DNA of 64,000 nucleotides from Nitrospirota bacterium. Lineage in GTDB: Bacteria > Nitrospirota > Thermodesulfovibrionia > UBA6902. This document shows, one piece after another, positions 34,362 through 43,813 of this stretch. The notes below the pieces were generated by a model that was not told the origin of the DNA, searched no databases, and saw only the letters and a program-made list of their open reading frames with translations. The position numbers and the translations under genes are program-made. The stretch is from contig JACQZG010000001.1 of assembly GCA_016213935.1 (NCBI GenBank), forward strand, positions 1 through 64,000, given 5' to 3'. Position 1 is the stretch's first letter, and every line of letters begins with the position of its first letter.

Positions 34362-34498
34362 TATACCGAGAGCTTTTTGCGGCTTTTTGCCCGCCTGTTT
34401 TTCAGGACATTCCGTCCGCCCCTGGTGCTCATCCGTTCCAGAAAGCCGTGTTTCCGGGAGCGTTTTCTCACAGAAGGGTGATAGGTTGTATATGTCAT
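34361..34498 (-). CDS. rpmH: Ribosomal protein L34
   Basis: A short 45-residue gene. The product [20 protein letters not shown] and the following [19 protein letters not shown] show the L34 pattern (T-x-x-P-x-x-R/K-x-R-x-x-H-G-F-x-x-R-M-x-T-x-x-G-R-x-V-L-x-x-R-R-x-K-x-R-x-x-L). AAGGAG lies six bases before the ATG. It opens the rpmH-yidD-yidC unit. Confidence 0.95.
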   Translation of the reverse strand: MTYTTYHPSVRKRSRKHGFLERMSTRGGRNVLKNRRAKSRKKLSV

Positions 34499-34623
34499 GA
34501 TTTACTCCTTTTATTGTTCTGTAACTATATGATAAAATCCAGACGCATGGAATAGTATTCTACATTTACAACGCAAAAAAATCAAACTGGAATTCCGAAG
34601 GTTACGGGAGAATTATACGATCG

Positions 34624-35070
34624 ATGGGCTTTGACATAAAGAAATATGACCCTGCCGTTGACAAAAGGCTTCTGATACTTCTCTCAGGCCTTCTCTGGAG
34701 CGTTGTAGGCGTAATGCTCTGTATGCTTGCCTACAAATGGCTCTCGATAACAAGCGGCGTTGCGTCGCTTTATTTTGTCGTCTCCGGCGCCGCGCTCGCT
34801 CTTCTGATTCACCATTTCGGCTTTCTCAAACTTGTCGACAAGAATGTGAAGCGCATCTCTTCTTATAAAGAAAAGGCATGCCTTTTCGCCTTTCAGGAGA
34901 GGAAGAGCTATCTGATAATAGCTGTGATGATATGCCTCGGCGTCATTCTGAGGCATTCTCCTCTGCCGAAGCCTTATCTCTCGGTTATCTATATCGGTTT
35001 CGGCGGGGCGATGATATTGTCGAGCATTAAATACTTCCGCCTCTTCGTCAGGCTCATGCTTGCGGGCTGA
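34624..35070 (+). CDS. Hypothetical membrane protein
   Basis: A 148-residue protein with about four transmembrane helices (residues 18-38, 45-66, 96-114 and 119-140 approximately), a cytoplasmic loop rich in lysine and the motif R-H-S-P-L-P-K-P-Y before the last helix. No family name is recognised, although similar small membrane proteins with that motif occur in related genomes. It is the only plus-strand gene between rpmH and mnmG, divergent from rpmH. The ribosome binding site is weak. Function unknown. Confidence 0.65.
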   Translation: MGFDIKKYDPAVDKRLLILLSGLLWSVVGVMLCMLAYKWLSITSGVASLYFVVSGAALALLIHHFGFLKLVDKNVKRISSYKEKACLFAFQERKSYLIIAVMICLGVILRHSPLPKPYLSVIYIGFGGAMILSSIKYFRLFVRLMLAG

Positions 35071-35078
35071 AGGGAGGT

Positions 35079-36965
35079 TTAGTTACGTTCCCTGAAATTC
35101 TTCATCTCCCGTCTCCGCCTTTCAACAGCCACCATTAGAAGCGATACAGCCGCAGGCGTAACTCCGGGAATCCTTCCCGCCTGGCCGAGGTTCAGAGGTT
35201 TTATCTCTTCGAGCTTGCCGACCACTTCATTTGACAGTCCGGGGATGCCTCCGTATGAAAAATCTTCAGGTATCTTTATTGTCTCAACCTTTTTTAATCT
35301 CTCGGCAAGTTCCGCCTGCCGCTTAATGTAGCCCGAATATTTAGCCTGTATCTCTACCTGTTCCGCGATATCCGGAGCGAGTCTTTTTTGAGGGGGCGAT
35401 ATTTTCGCGATGCCGGCATAACCGACGCCGGGCCTTTTGAGAAGCTGATAAAGGGCTATATCCTCTTTTATCTCAGCGAGGCCGAGGCCTTTCAATACGG
35501 GGTTTGCCTTTGAAGGCTTTGCCCTCAATGACTTCAATCTTTTTATCTCTTCCTTTGTCATCTCTTTCTTAAAGAGAAGCCGGTCAAATGCCTCTTTGCA
35601 GATAAGCCCCAGTTCAAATCCCTTCTCCATTAACCGAATGTCCGCGTTGTCCTGCCTCAGGAGGAGCCTGTATTCGGCGCGTGAAGTGAACATCCTGTAC
35701 GGCTCCTTCGTCCCTTTTGTGACAAGGTCGTCAATAAGGACTCCGATATATGCCTCGTCCCTTCCGAGGATTAGCGGAGGAAGTCCCTTTATCTTCATGG
35801 CCGCGTTTATTCCTGCCATAAGCCCCTGCGCGGCGGCCTCTTCATAGCCTGATGTCCCGTTTATCTGACCCGCGAGAAAGAGCCCTTCCACCGGTTTTGT
35901 CTCAAGAGAAGATTTCAACTGTGTGGGACAGGCGTAATCATACTCTATCGCGTAACCGAATTTTGCTATCCTTGCGTTCTCAAGCCCGGCGATGCTCTTT
36001 ACAAATTTTTCCTGCGCCTCTTCGGGAAGGCTTGTTGAGATCCCGTTCGCGTAATATTCATCCGAATCAATGCCCTCGGGCTCGAGAAATACCTGATGCC
36101 GCTCCCTCTCCATAAACCTTACGACTTTATCCTCAATTGAAGGGCAGTATCTCGGGCCCGCCCCTTTGATGACTCCGCTGTAAAGCGGCGAGTCTTTCAG
36201 GTTCTCTCTGATTATCCTGTGGGTCTCTGAATTTGTGTAGGTCATGTAGCAGGGAAGCTGGGGGTTTAGAATCTTTTTTGTAAATAGCGACATGGGCGGG
36301 GGAGGCATGTCGCCTTCCTGTATTGTCATGACTGACAAGTCAACCCCTTTTTTGTTTATGCGGGGAGGCGTGCCTGTCTTGAGCCTCCCTATCTTTAGCC
36401 CCATGGCAGAAAGGCTCTCTGAAACTCCAAGTGAAGGCGGCTCGCCGGCCCTTCCCGCGGGATAATTTTTAAGCCCGATATGGATGAGGCCGTTAAGGAA
36501 TGTGCCTGTGGTGATTATGACTGCCTTTGCAAAGTATTCGCCTTTGGGCGTTCTGATGCCTGTAACTTTGCCCTTATGTGAAATGACTTTATTCACTGTC
36601 TCTTCGATAATCTCAACCCCTGCCTGTGAGGCGAGAGCCTCCTTAGCGTATTTTCTGTATAGCGCCCTGTCGCACTGCGCCCTTGTCGCCCATACGGCAG
36701 GGCCCTTGCTCTTGTTAAGGACTTTGAATTGTATTCCGGCCTTGTCGGTTATCTTCGCCATCTCGCCGCCAAGAGCGTCTATCTCTTTTACGAGATGGCT
36801 CTTTGCGAGGCCGCCTATCGCCGGGTTGCATGACATCTGCCCTATTGTCCGGGCGTTCATTGTAAACAGCGCGGCGTTCATGCCCATGCGCGCGGCCGCA
36901 AGCGAAGCCTCTATGCCCGCATGCCCGCCGCCGATGACTATAACATCGAAGTTATGGTTGTTCAC
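35079..36965 (-). CDS. mnmG: tRNA uridine 5-carboxymethylaminomethyl modification enzyme MnmG
   Basis: A 628-residue FAD enzyme that, with MnmE, modifies the wobble uridine of certain tRNAs. I choose GTG 36965, which gives VNNHNFDVIVIGGGHAGIEA at the N-terminus and only a 14-base overlap with the gene upstream; the frame open to 37022 adds 19 unrelated residues. GidA signatures are present: GGHAGIEASLAAARMG, MSCNPAIGGLAKSHLVKEID, GLKIGRLKTGTPPR, and GQINGTSGYEEAAAQGL. The C-terminal helical domain ends at the usual ALSLLMVAVERRR-like region. mnmE is not in the window. Confidence 0.96.
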   Translation of the reverse strand: MNNHNFDVIVIGGGHAGIEASLAAARMGMNAALFTMNARTIGQMSCNPAIGGLAKSHLVKEIDALGGEMAKITDKAGIQFKVLNKSKGPAVWATRAQCDRALYRKYAKEALASQAGVEIIEETVNKVISHKGKVTGIRTPKGEYFAKAVIITTGTFLNGLIHIGLKNYPAGRAGEPPSLGVSESLSAMGLKIGRLKTGTPPRINKKGVDLSVMTIQEGDMPPPPMSLFTKKILNPQLPCYMTYTNSETHRIIRENLKDSPLYSGVIKGAGPRYCPSIEDKVVRFMERERHQVFLEPEGIDSDEYYANGISTSLPEEAQEKFVKSIAGLENARIAKFGYAIEYDYACPTQLKSSLETKPVEGLFLAGQINGTSGYEEAAAQGLMAGINAAMKIKGLPPLILGRDEAYIGVLIDDLVTKGTKEPYRMFTSRAEYRLLLRQDNADIRLMEKGFELGLICKEAFDRLLFKKEMTKEEIKRLKSLRAKPSKANPVLKGLGLAEIKEDIALYQLLKRPGVGYAGIAKISPPQKRLAPDIAEQVEIQAKYSGYIKRQAELAERLKKVETIKIPEDFSYGGIPGLSNEVVGKLEEIKPLNLGQAGRIPGVTPAAVSLLMVAVERRRREMKNFRERN

Positions 36966-37860
36966 CCTCAACCCTGCTTTTTTTAATGCGGAGAAATTCG
37001 ATCCCGCCCAACATCCTGACAAGCACCATATTCAGAAAGACGAGGAAAGAGAGGCTTATCGCGTCAACCCGGCTTAACCCGACCTGGGAAAAGAGTATCA
37101 CAAAACCCGCCTCCCTGATGCCTGAGCCGGCTATCGATATCGGAATGACCGTAGCCGCGGTTATTATCGGGATGAACAGAAAGAAATAAATTATGTTGAG
37201 GTTGAAGCCGAGAGAGAGCGATACGAGATAGAATGATATGATACCGAGCGATTGTATTATCATGCTGAGGATGAGGCCGTTCAATATTATATCTCTCCTT
37301 CCTCTGAACTCCATAAGCGGTTTATGGAATTCGCCGAGAAACTTTATCTTTCCCCAGTTGACATTCCAGAAGATGAGGCTCGCTAAGAGAAAGGCGAGGA
37401 AGAAGGCCGGCACTGCCCAGAATATCGTTGTCTCTCTTAAATAACCGTGCCCGCCGATGAATGCAATGAGGCCGAGCAGGGCGAGGGCTGTCATGCCGAG
37501 ATATCTGTCCATGAACAATGAAGCCAAAGACGGGCCGATATCGCTTTTATCCTTGTATAAATAATATGCCTTTACCGCGTCGCCGCCGACAAGGCCGGGG
37601 AGAAAAGTGTTGAAGAACGCGCCGATGAAATAGAGAGAGACAAGCCTTGAGTATTTTGTATTATCCGGCAGAAAGAGCGCCCACCGCCTTGCGGAGATGA
37701 AGAGGGTGCTCATGTACGCTAACGCTCCACAGAGAAAGAGGGGCTTGTCAATATTCTTCAGCTTTGCCGCTATCTCATTAAGGTCGATTTCGCGGAGGAA
37801 GAAGTAAAGAAGGGCGCTGCTTACGGAGAGCTTGAGGCAAAAGCTAAGAAGCTTTTTCAA
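36952..37860 (-). CDS. UPF0104 / flippase-like transmembrane protein
   Basis: A 302-residue integral membrane protein of the lysylphosphatidylglycerol synthase TM (YbhN/AglD) family, with about eight helices. Family features are the N-terminal SSALLYFFLREID, ISARRWALFLP, FFNTFLPGLVGGDAVKAYYL and the C-terminal PISIAGSGIREAGFVILFS. Such proteins occur beside polyprenyl-phosphate glycosyltransferases and are thought to flip or transfer lipid-linked sugars. It overlaps the GT2 gene upstream by 17 bases and mnmG downstream by 14 bases, so it is part of one minus-strand operon with the PAP2-ArnT-like gene nearby. Confidence 0.87.
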   Translation of the reverse strand: MKKLLSFCLKLSVSSALLYFFLREIDLNEIAAKLKNIDKPLFLCGALAYMSTLFISARRWALFLPDNTKYSRLVSLYFIGAFFNTFLPGLVGGDAVKAYYLYKDKSDIGPSLASLFMDRYLGMTALALLGLIAFIGGHGYLRETTIFWAVPAFFLAFLLASLIFWNVNWGKIKFLGEFHKPLMEFRGRRDIILNGLILSMIIQSLGIISFYLVSLSLGFNLNIIYFFLFIPIITAATVIPISIAGSGIREAGFVILFSQVGLSRVDAISLSFLVFLNMVLVRMLGGIEFLRIKKSRVEGEQP

Positions 37861-38788
37861 TTTCAGAATTCCTCAGAACATATATCGGCTTCTTCTGGCT
37901 TTCATGATAGACCCTCACGAGAAGTTCGCCGAGAAGCCCCATCCCGATAAGCTGAATGCCGACAATGATAAGCAGTATGCCAAGGAGCAGGAGCGGCCTG
38001 CCTCCTATGTTATGGCCTGAAAGTTTTACGGCTGTAAGATAAGCGGATATCGCAAGCCCGGCAAGGCATGAGAGGAGCCCCCACGGGCCGAATGCCTGAA
38101 GAGGTTTTGTTGAAAAGCTCTGAAGGAACTTTACGGTGATGAGGTCGAGTATGACATTCATCGTCCTGCCTATTCCGTATTTCGATGCGCCGAATCTTCT
38201 CGGGTTATGCGCTGTCTCGACCTCCGCAATCTTTACGCCGTACCAGCTTGCTACGGCAGGGATGAACCTGTGCATCTCGCCGTAGAGGTTTATGTTCTTT
38301 ACAACCTCGGCCTTGTAGGCTTTGAGGCTGCATCCGTAATCATGGAGTTTCACCCCGGTAACCCAGCTTATGAGCCGGTTCGCGATCATTGAAGGAAGCC
38401 TTCTCGAAATGAACTTGTCTTTCCGGTTCTTTCTCCATCCGCTCACGATGTCGTATTCGCCGATCAGTGACGCAAGCTTCGGGATGTCAGCCGGGTCATT
38501 CTGAAGGTCTCCGTCGATAGTTGCTATCACATCTCCTTTTGCGTGGTCAAAGCCAGCGGCAAATGCCGCGGTCTGGCCGAAATTCCGCCTGAAGCTCAAA
38601 GGCCTGACTTTTGAATCTGAGGCGGCGAATTGATTTATCAGGCGGAGCGTATTGTCAGAGCTTCCGTCATCGATGAATAAAATCTCATAGGAGGCGCCGC
38701 ATGAATCCATGGCGGACTTAAGAGAGGCGTACAGATGAGGAAGGCTCTCTTCCTCGTTATAGAGCGGGACAACTATTGATACGAACAA
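37844..38788 (-). CDS. Polyprenyl-phosphate glycosyltransferase, GT2 family
   Basis: A 314-residue DPM1/ArnC-like protein. The GT2 domain has SIVVPLYNEEESLPHLY, the metal motif in ATIDGDLQNDPADIP (D-x-D), SGWRKNRKD and GSKY-like FGASKYGIGRTM. Two C-terminal transmembrane helices (about 235-300) follow. It should attach a sugar to undecaprenyl phosphate, to feed a GT-C transferase such as the PAP2-fusion upstream. The start is TTG 38788, six bases after AAGGAG. It overlaps the flippase-like gene. Confidence 0.93.
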   Translation of the reverse strand: MFVSIVVPLYNEEESLPHLYASLKSAMDSCGASYEILFIDDGSSDNTLRLINQFAASDSKVRPLSFRRNFGQTAAFAAGFDHAKGDVIATIDGDLQNDPADIPKLASLIGEYDIVSGWRKNRKDKFISRRLPSMIANRLISWVTGVKLHDYGCSLKAYKAEVVKNINLYGEMHRFIPAVASWYGVKIAEVETAHNPRRFGASKYGIGRTMNVILDLITVKFLQSFSTKPLQAFGPWGLLSCLAGLAISAYLTAVKLSGHNIGGRPLLLLGILLIIVGIQLIGMGLLGELLVRVYHESQKKPIYVLRNSEIEKAS

Positions 38789-38811
38789 TATATCTCCTTG
38801 ATAGACTATCT

Positions 38812-38835
38812 GTCATCCGGACAAGCCGGAATGAC
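38812..38835. repeat. Dispersed GTCATCCGG...CCGGAATGAC hairpin
   Basis: GTCATCCGG (38812-38820) pairs with CCGGAATGAC (38826-38835) with one bulge. It is the same dispersed class as the repeats at 19369, 29788 and 56241. It lies between the PAP2-ArnT-like gene and the GT2 gene, on the leader of the latter. Confidence 0.6.
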
Positions 38836-38892
38836 GCAGGGTGAAACAGAATTATAGTATTGCAACTATAGTTAACGATTCTGTCCTGCATC

Positions 38893-40992
38893 TCAATAAC
38901 TCTCAAAAACTTTTTTGGGAAGCCCCCTGAAATTATAACATTTGAAAATAACATATTTTCGCAGAGCTTTTTCATCCTTTCTGTAAACAGTGAATATCTC
39001 TTTTTCGGCACGGTCAAAGGCAGTTTCAAGTTCAACAGGAAGATTCTCATCCCCGTCCCTGACAAAGATTGCGTCATATCCGAGGAGGTTTTCAAACCCC
39101 TCCCAGATGTCGTACTGGTTCATCCTCCTGCCGAGGTTTACATTGTACGTGACCGGATGCGATTGCATGTAGAAAGCGAGCTCTCCCGACACCTGATATT
39201 TATCTGAGAATATGAATATGCCTCTCTCTCCCGATGAGGCCATCTCATCATATATTTCATCAACCTTGACGCCAAGCTCTTTCCAGCCCCTGAGCCTTGA
39301 TGTCGGGTCTTGTTTGACGGGAAGGTTTATCAATGACGGGTAGTGAGTGACAATGGCAAAAGCAAGAAGCGTAACGGATGCCGAGATGAGGAGTATCTTT
39401 ATGCCTTTTCTGAGAATGTCTTTATTAAGGAAATAATCAGCCGAAGCTATAAAAGCTGTTACATAGGCAGGCATTGCCCAGTTTGCCTGCACCTTTGCCT
39501 GAAGGCTCTTTAATAAAAAAAATGAAAAGACCGGGGCCCAGAACCAGAAGAGAAAACGGGTATTCTGAGCTGTGGTAAAAGACCGCCTGTTCTTTACCGC
39601 GCCGTAAATCGCCAGAATGAAGATGAGCGGGCTTATCACTCCGGCCTGAGAGCCTATGAATTCAAAAAAGTGCCTGAACGATATCTTCATCCCCTCTGAA
39701 ATGTGTGCCTGTCCGGCGGTGTGCTTCAGTGTGACCCAATCATGGTTTATGTTCCAGATTATCACGGGGCTGAAGACAAGGATGCTTGTCGCGAGGGAGA
39801 GGTAAGGCTCTTTTCTTTTGAGCCATGCCCTTTCTTCTTTTGAAAAGATGAGAAAGAGAAAAGCGCAGACATAAAAGAATGCCATTGTGTATTTTGTCAG
39901 AAGGCCGAGGCCGATGGTTATGCCGAGGAAAATCCAAATCCATATAGCAGCGCTTTCTTCAAATCCCCCCCCCCCGCCTTTTCTAAAGGGGGAATTATTC
40001 TCTATGCTTTGTGCCCTACGCCTTATGCTCTGTCCTCCAACCGCTTTCCAGAAGAGATAGAGTGAAAGCGTCCAGAAGAAGATAAACGGCGAATCGATCG
40101 TCATCACAATGCCGTAAGCCGAAAACAAAGGAGCGAGTTGAAACATCATTCCCGCTGCGCACGCTTTAATATGAACATTGCGGCCGTTCGGAAAAAGGTT
40201 AAGCGTCAGAAGGTAGACAAGTGTCGAACTTGAGGCGAGGAAGAGCGGCGCGAGAAACCTTATGCCGAGCGGGCTGTCGCCTGCAAGCCATGTGGTTGTT
40301 CCAATTAGCCAGGCTGTGAGAGGGCCTTTGGAGTAGTAGCTGAGGTCGAGCCTCCTTGCCCATTCCCAGTAATGCGCCTCATCCGGGCTTAGATCGAGAG
40401 GGCCTGTGATTATGTAATAGTACCTGAAGAAGATGAGCCCGATTACCGATGCCGTGAATACGGTTTTGCCGGGGTTCTTCTTAAAGTTTTCAGAATATAA
40501 CCCCTGAAGCACGATAATCATCCATGCGATGACGCCTCCCCACACAGCGCCGGCTATTACGTCTAACGGGTAATGAACGCCGAGATATACTCTTGAAAGT
40601 GCAACAAGCGCCGCCAGCGGGAAGGTGAGGAAGGCGATCCGCCTGAAGAAGTGGGAGAATACTGCCGCAACGGCAAAGCTGTCAACAGCGTGGCCTGAAG
40701 GAAAGGAAGATGAACTTCCGCAGGCTGAGAGAAGCCTCACTCCTTCAAGCGCCTGACAGGGCCTTGGCATTTCAAAGAGGTGCTTAAGCATATTTGAGCT
40801 CATGTCTCCAATGATAAAAGCAAAGAAAGAAAGCATGAGGGGAAGAAGCACTTTTTTTTTCTCTTTTGCAAAAGTGAAGAGAACGATGATAAAAAAGATC
40901 ATGTAAGCCTTTTCGGAAATAAAAGGCATTACGATATCAAGGAAGCTGTTTTGCATTCCTCTGTTTATGAGGAAGAAGATGGAAGCGTTCAT
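38893..40992 (-). CDS. PAP2 phosphatase fused to ArnT-like GT-C glycosyltransferase
   Basis: A 699-residue membrane protein with two parts. Residues 1-165 are a PAP2 lipid phosphatase with K70-x6-R77-P, PSGH (98-101) and S-R-x5-H...D (S133-R134, H140, D144). Residues about 180-690 are a GT39/PMT_2-type transferase with the luminal acidic motif DEAHYWEWARRLDLSYYSKG (204-223). The phosphatase may recycle the undecaprenyl carrier used by the transferase. A short dispersed repeat with an 11-base homopolymer is inserted in frame at about residue 330-345 and is read as RKGGGGGFEE. The downstream GT2 and flippase-like genes support a lipid-linked sugar pathway. The acceptor could be lipid A or protein. 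Confidence 0.88.
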   Translation of the reverse strand: MNASIFFLINRGMQNSFLDIVMPFISEKAYMIFFIIVLFTFAKEKKKVLLPLMLSFFAFIIGDMSSNMLKHLFEMPRPCQALEGVRLLSACGSSSSFPSGHAVDSFAVAAVFSHFFRRIAFLTFPLAALVALSRVYLGVHYPLDVIAGAVWGGVIAWMIIVLQGLYSENFKKNPGKTVFTASVIGLIFFRYYYIITGPLDLSPDEAHYWEWARRLDLSYYSKGPLTAWLIGTTTWLAGDSPLGIRFLAPLFLASSSTLVYLLTLNLFPNGRNVHIKACAAGMMFQLAPLFSAYGIVMTIDSPFIFFWTLSLYLFWKAVGGQSIRRRAQSIENNSPFRKGGGGGFEESAAIWIWIFLGITIGLGLLTKYTMAFFYVCAFLFLIFSKEERAWLKRKEPYLSLATSILVFSPVIIWNINHDWVTLKHTAGQAHISEGMKISFRHFFEFIGSQAGVISPLIFILAIYGAVKNRRSFTTAQNTRFLFWFWAPVFSFFLLKSLQAKVQANWAMPAYVTAFIASADYFLNKDILRKGIKILLISASVTLLAFAIVTHYPSLINLPVKQDPTSRLRGWKELGVKVDEIYDEMASSGERGIFIFSDKYQVSGELAFYMQSHPVTYNVNLGRRMNQYDIWEGFENLLGYDAIFVRDGDENLPVELETAFDRAEKEIFTVYRKDEKALRKYVIFKCYNFRGLPKKVFESY
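39958..40003. repeat. Palindromic repeat with C11 tract inside a coding region
   Basis: TTCAAATCCCCCC... followed by CGCCTTTTCTAAAGGGGGAATT. A run of 11 C lies at 39965-39975 (11 G in the coding strand). It belongs to the same family as the copies at 47131, 47541 and 48926 (CCCCT...AGGGG words). It keeps the frame of the PAP2-transferase fusion. Confidence 0.7.
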
Positions 40993-41032
40993 CGGTTAAT
41001 TTTATACGGCAGGGAGAGGCAATGTAAACAGA

Positions 41033-41062
41033 GCGGGGCTGCCGTTATTACGGCAGCCCCGC
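41033..41062 (-). terminator. Strong hairpin terminator
   Basis: GCGGGGCTGCCGT (41033-41045) and ACGGCAGCCCCGC (41050-41062) form a perfect 13-bp stem with a 4-base loop. It lies 26 bases after the stop of the minus-strand beta-barrel gene; the following T-run on that strand is weak (TCTGTTT). Confidence 0.75.
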
Positions 41063-41087
41063 AAGAAAAGATCTTTTTATTGGTGAC

Positions 41088-41777
41088 TTACTGAAAGTGC
41101 CACCTTACGCCCGTGAAGAAGTGGCTCCCTCCTGCCTCAAGGTCATGCTTTGAGGCACTGCTTGAGAGCGCGTCAAGCACCTTCTTGTCAGCATTCTCAG
41201 CCACCAGCCATGTATATTTGTATTCAGCAAAGAGGCTTACGGGGATATTGGCCTGGAGGTTGTAAAAGTACCAGTCGATTCCGGCAAGGCCGTGGAACCC
41301 GAAAGTGCTGATGCTCTCGCTCTCATTAACAGCGGTTGGGATAGTGGTGGTGTAGTCCATGTCCACGTTTGTGCGGTAGAAATCGCATCCTCCGCCCGCA
41401 TAAGCCTCGAAATTCCGGTTCATGGGGATATGGAGCTTCAGTGTCGGAGAGATGTAAAGATTCTCAATGTGAATCTTTGCGGTGTCGCCTGAAGCGACTA
41501 CGGTGTTATAAGTTGCTTCAGCCTGGTTATAGCCTACGGGCACCTCTATGCCGATAACCGAGTTGAGCATTCTTTCATAGGAGAGCTCAAAAGCGATGCT
41601 GTCAAAATCAGATGAATCGGCCTTCCAGTAATCCATAAAATCGCTTCCGGGGTAAAAATGACCTCCTATCTTGAGTGTTACGATGTTCTCTTTTGCGTAG
41701 CCGGCCTGCTCCTGCGAATAAGCCCGGCCGCCGAGGAACAGCAAGACTGACAATGCGAGTAAAACTTTTTTTCTCAT
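41088..41777 (-). CDS. Outer membrane beta-barrel protein
   Basis: A 229-residue secreted protein. The signal peptide is MRKKVLLALSVLLFLGGRAY with cleavage likely after AYS. The mature part is a series of amphipathic strands (NIVTLKIGGHFYPGSDF, AFELSYERMLNSVIGIEVPV, YAGGGCDFYRTNVDMD, VSLFAEYKYTWLV) and ends FTGVRWHFQ, close to the aromatic C-terminus that BamA recognises. This fits an eight-strand OmpW/OmpA-like porin or opacity-type barrel; the exact family is uncertain. It is followed by a strong hairpin terminator and stands downstream of the first subtilase gene. Confidence 0.75.
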   Translation of the reverse strand: MRKKVLLALSVLLFLGGRAYSQEQAGYAKENIVTLKIGGHFYPGSDFMDYWKADSSDFDSIAFELSYERMLNSVIGIEVPVGYNQAEATYNTVVASGDTAKIHIENLYISPTLKLHIPMNRNFEAYAGGGCDFYRTNVDMDYTTTIPTAVNESESISTFGFHGLAGIDWYFYNLQANIPVSLFAEYKYTWLVAENADKKVLDALSSSASKHDLEAGGSHFFTGVRWHFQ

Positions 41778-41827
41778 GATTGCGATATCTCCTTTGTTAA
41801 AGTTTTAAGCCTGTGGGGCTTCAATCT

Positions 41828-43621
41828 TCAGCCGGCGTTCCTCTTTACCTTCTTCCTGTATGCGGCGATCAGGAGGAGCAAGAGAGCAAGGGCCGGCGCG
41901 TACGGATATTTAATGGAATAGACAACGGGCGTAAGCAGGCCCCTTGCCGTCAGCCTCAGGGAATCATGACGCGATATGTATTCAGCCGCCGGTGGCGAGT
42001 ATTTATAATAAATGTTCACAAACCATCTTCCCGCATGATTCGTCATGAGATATGAGTCTCTGAAGCGCTTGAGTATATTCACTTCAGGCGCAAGATAGCT
42101 CCCATAGGCAGCGGTCGCTATAAAACACCCGCCTCCGCCCCCGCTGCTTTCCCCTATTGAAACCGCCGCCGGGGCAACTCCCATGGCATCGCCTATCTGT
42201 ATCACCCTTTCCTCAGTCATGGGCCCTGTGCAGATAGGGTCTTTCTCGCTCGTTGTCACAAAATCACCTGTGGATGAGAGCGCCTCGAGCACCTCATCTA
42301 CAGTAATGCCAGGGGTGTCCTGTTTGAATAATGCGTAGGTCCCTGTTACATGCGGCGCCGCCATGGAGGTGCCGCTCCATGAAGCAAAGCTGCTGTCCGA
42401 TGCTCCTGTTGAGGAAAATATATCAACTCCCGGCGCCCAGAGGTCCATAAGTTCCGGATGCCAGTTTGTGAAATCAGCTTCTGCTCCGCTGTCTGTGACA
42501 GCCCCGACCGCCACAGCGCTCGATATGCATGCCGGAGCTGATATCGCATCGCACGCGCTGTCATTGCCCGCGGCTATCACGGTCGCGATGCCGGCGCTTC
42601 TGAGGTTGTCGACGGCAAGCTTATATTCGCTATAGGCGGTGTCGCAGGTGGCCTGGTCGGAGAATGTCTCTCCGCCGAGGCTCATGTTCACGGCGGCTAT
42701 GCTGTATGTGCCCCTCAGGGAGTATACATGCTCGAGGCCTTTTATAATGTCCGAATCATAGGCCAGAACGCAGTAATCGGCACCGCCGCAGTCTCCTCCC
42801 GAGAAGCGCGAAAAGACCTGGACGGCGATAATGTCGGAGTCTTTTGCTACGCCCTTGAGGTAGGGTGAATTTCCGGCTGCTATGCCCGCGACATGCGTGC
42901 CGTGGTCATACCCGGAAAAGCTACCAGGCTGATGGGCTGCCGAGCCCGAAGCTATCATTTCGTTAAAGCCGTTGGGGCAGTGGCCTCTCGTGTCAGAGAG
43001 CTCCTGCCCGTTGGCAAAACATGCCTCTACAATATTTTTACCAGTGAACATGGCGTGGGTCTTTCTGATTCCGGTGTCGATTATTGCGACATACCATCCT
43101 TCTCCGGTGTAACCCGAAGCCCATGCCGCTGTCGCGCCGAAGATGGAGACAGTATTATTAAGAAGCGGCTTTACGAGCTTGTCCTCTGATATCCTCGTCA
43201 CGTCAGTGTCAGCTTCCAGCGCGATAAGGCTCGCCTGATCCACGCTCATTGCCAGAAGCGGGAGCGTCGAATATGTATGCGTTACATTATAGCCGACACT
43301 GTAAGCATCGAGTTTCGAAAGGACAGTATTTGCCGCGGTGCTTATCTGAGAGGACAACGCAAGGTCTTCAGCGGGGACGCCCATGGGAGACTCTCCCGGC
43401 CTGATGACCTTCACCCCGGCAGACGCCCTCCGCAGGGGGTCGATCCCGGGCACATTGAGAGTGACGAGTATTTTTACATAACCATTATTTTGAATGGCTG
43501 TCAGAAGCCCGGAGCGGTTGAGGGTCTTTTCTGCCCCGGCTTCGCTCTTGCCGGCAGATAATATTAATGTTATCGAAATGAGGATTAGTGCGGCAAACAA
43601 TGTTTTGCATTTTTTTAACAT
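41828..43621 (-). CDS. Subtilisin-like protease with CFI-box C-terminus
   Basis: A 597-residue S8 protease. A signal peptide ([18 protein letters not shown]) precedes an I9-type propeptide (about 40-135). The catalytic triad is Asp in [12 protein letters not shown], His in [12 protein letters not shown] and Ser in [12 protein letters not shown]. Near residue 490 a glycine stretch leads into the CFI-box, [16 protein letters not shown], followed by [16 protein letters not shown], a YSPPAAEYI segment, a transmembrane helix ([11 protein letters not shown]) and a basic tail. CFI-box C-termini are thought to be sorting or anchoring signals. A second, longer paralogue lies immediately upstream on the same strand. 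Confidence 0.9.
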   Translation of the reverse strand: MLKKCKTLFAALILISITLILSAGKSEAGAEKTLNRSGLLTAIQNNGYVKILVTLNVPGIDPLRRASAGVKVIRPGESPMGVPAEDLALSSQISTAANTVLSKLDAYSVGYNVTHTYSTLPLLAMSVDQASLIALEADTDVTRISEDKLVKPLLNNTVSIFGATAAWASGYTGEGWYVAIIDTGIRKTHAMFTGKNIVEACFANGQELSDTRGHCPNGFNEMIASGSAAHQPGSFSGYDHGTHVAGIAAGNSPYLKGVAKDSDIIAVQVFSRFSGGDCGGADYCVLAYDSDIIKGLEHVYSLRGTYSIAAVNMSLGGETFSDQATCDTAYSEYKLAVDNLRSAGIATVIAAGNDSACDAISAPACISSAVAVGAVTDSGAEADFTNWHPELMDLWAPGVDIFSSTGASDSSFASWSGTSMAAPHVTGTYALFKQDTPGITVDEVLEALSSTGDFVTTSEKDPICTGPMTEERVIQIGDAMGVAPAAVSIGESSGGGGGCFIATAAYGSYLAPEVNILKRFRDSYLMTNHAGRWFVNIYYKYSPPAAEYISRHDSLRLTARGLLTPVVYSIKYPYAPALALLLLLIAAYRKKVKRNAG

Positions 43622-43813
43622 AATGTCTCTCCCAAAACCGAGTTTTTTATCTGTTAAGCTGCCCGCTTTTATCTAAGATTATACTTGAAATGTCCTCAGA
43701 ATGTGCAAGTTTTTTATTATAAAGGCCGAGTTTCTCATGCAACGGACATGTTTCAGGATAAAAGAAATTGTTCAGTAAATCTTATCAGCTAACCGGCCTT
43801 AGCGCAAGAGTGG

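Noticed and set aside
34300..37022. Replication origin near rpmH/mnmG
   Set aside because: No dnaA, no cluster of DnaA boxes and no suitable AT-rich gap were found.
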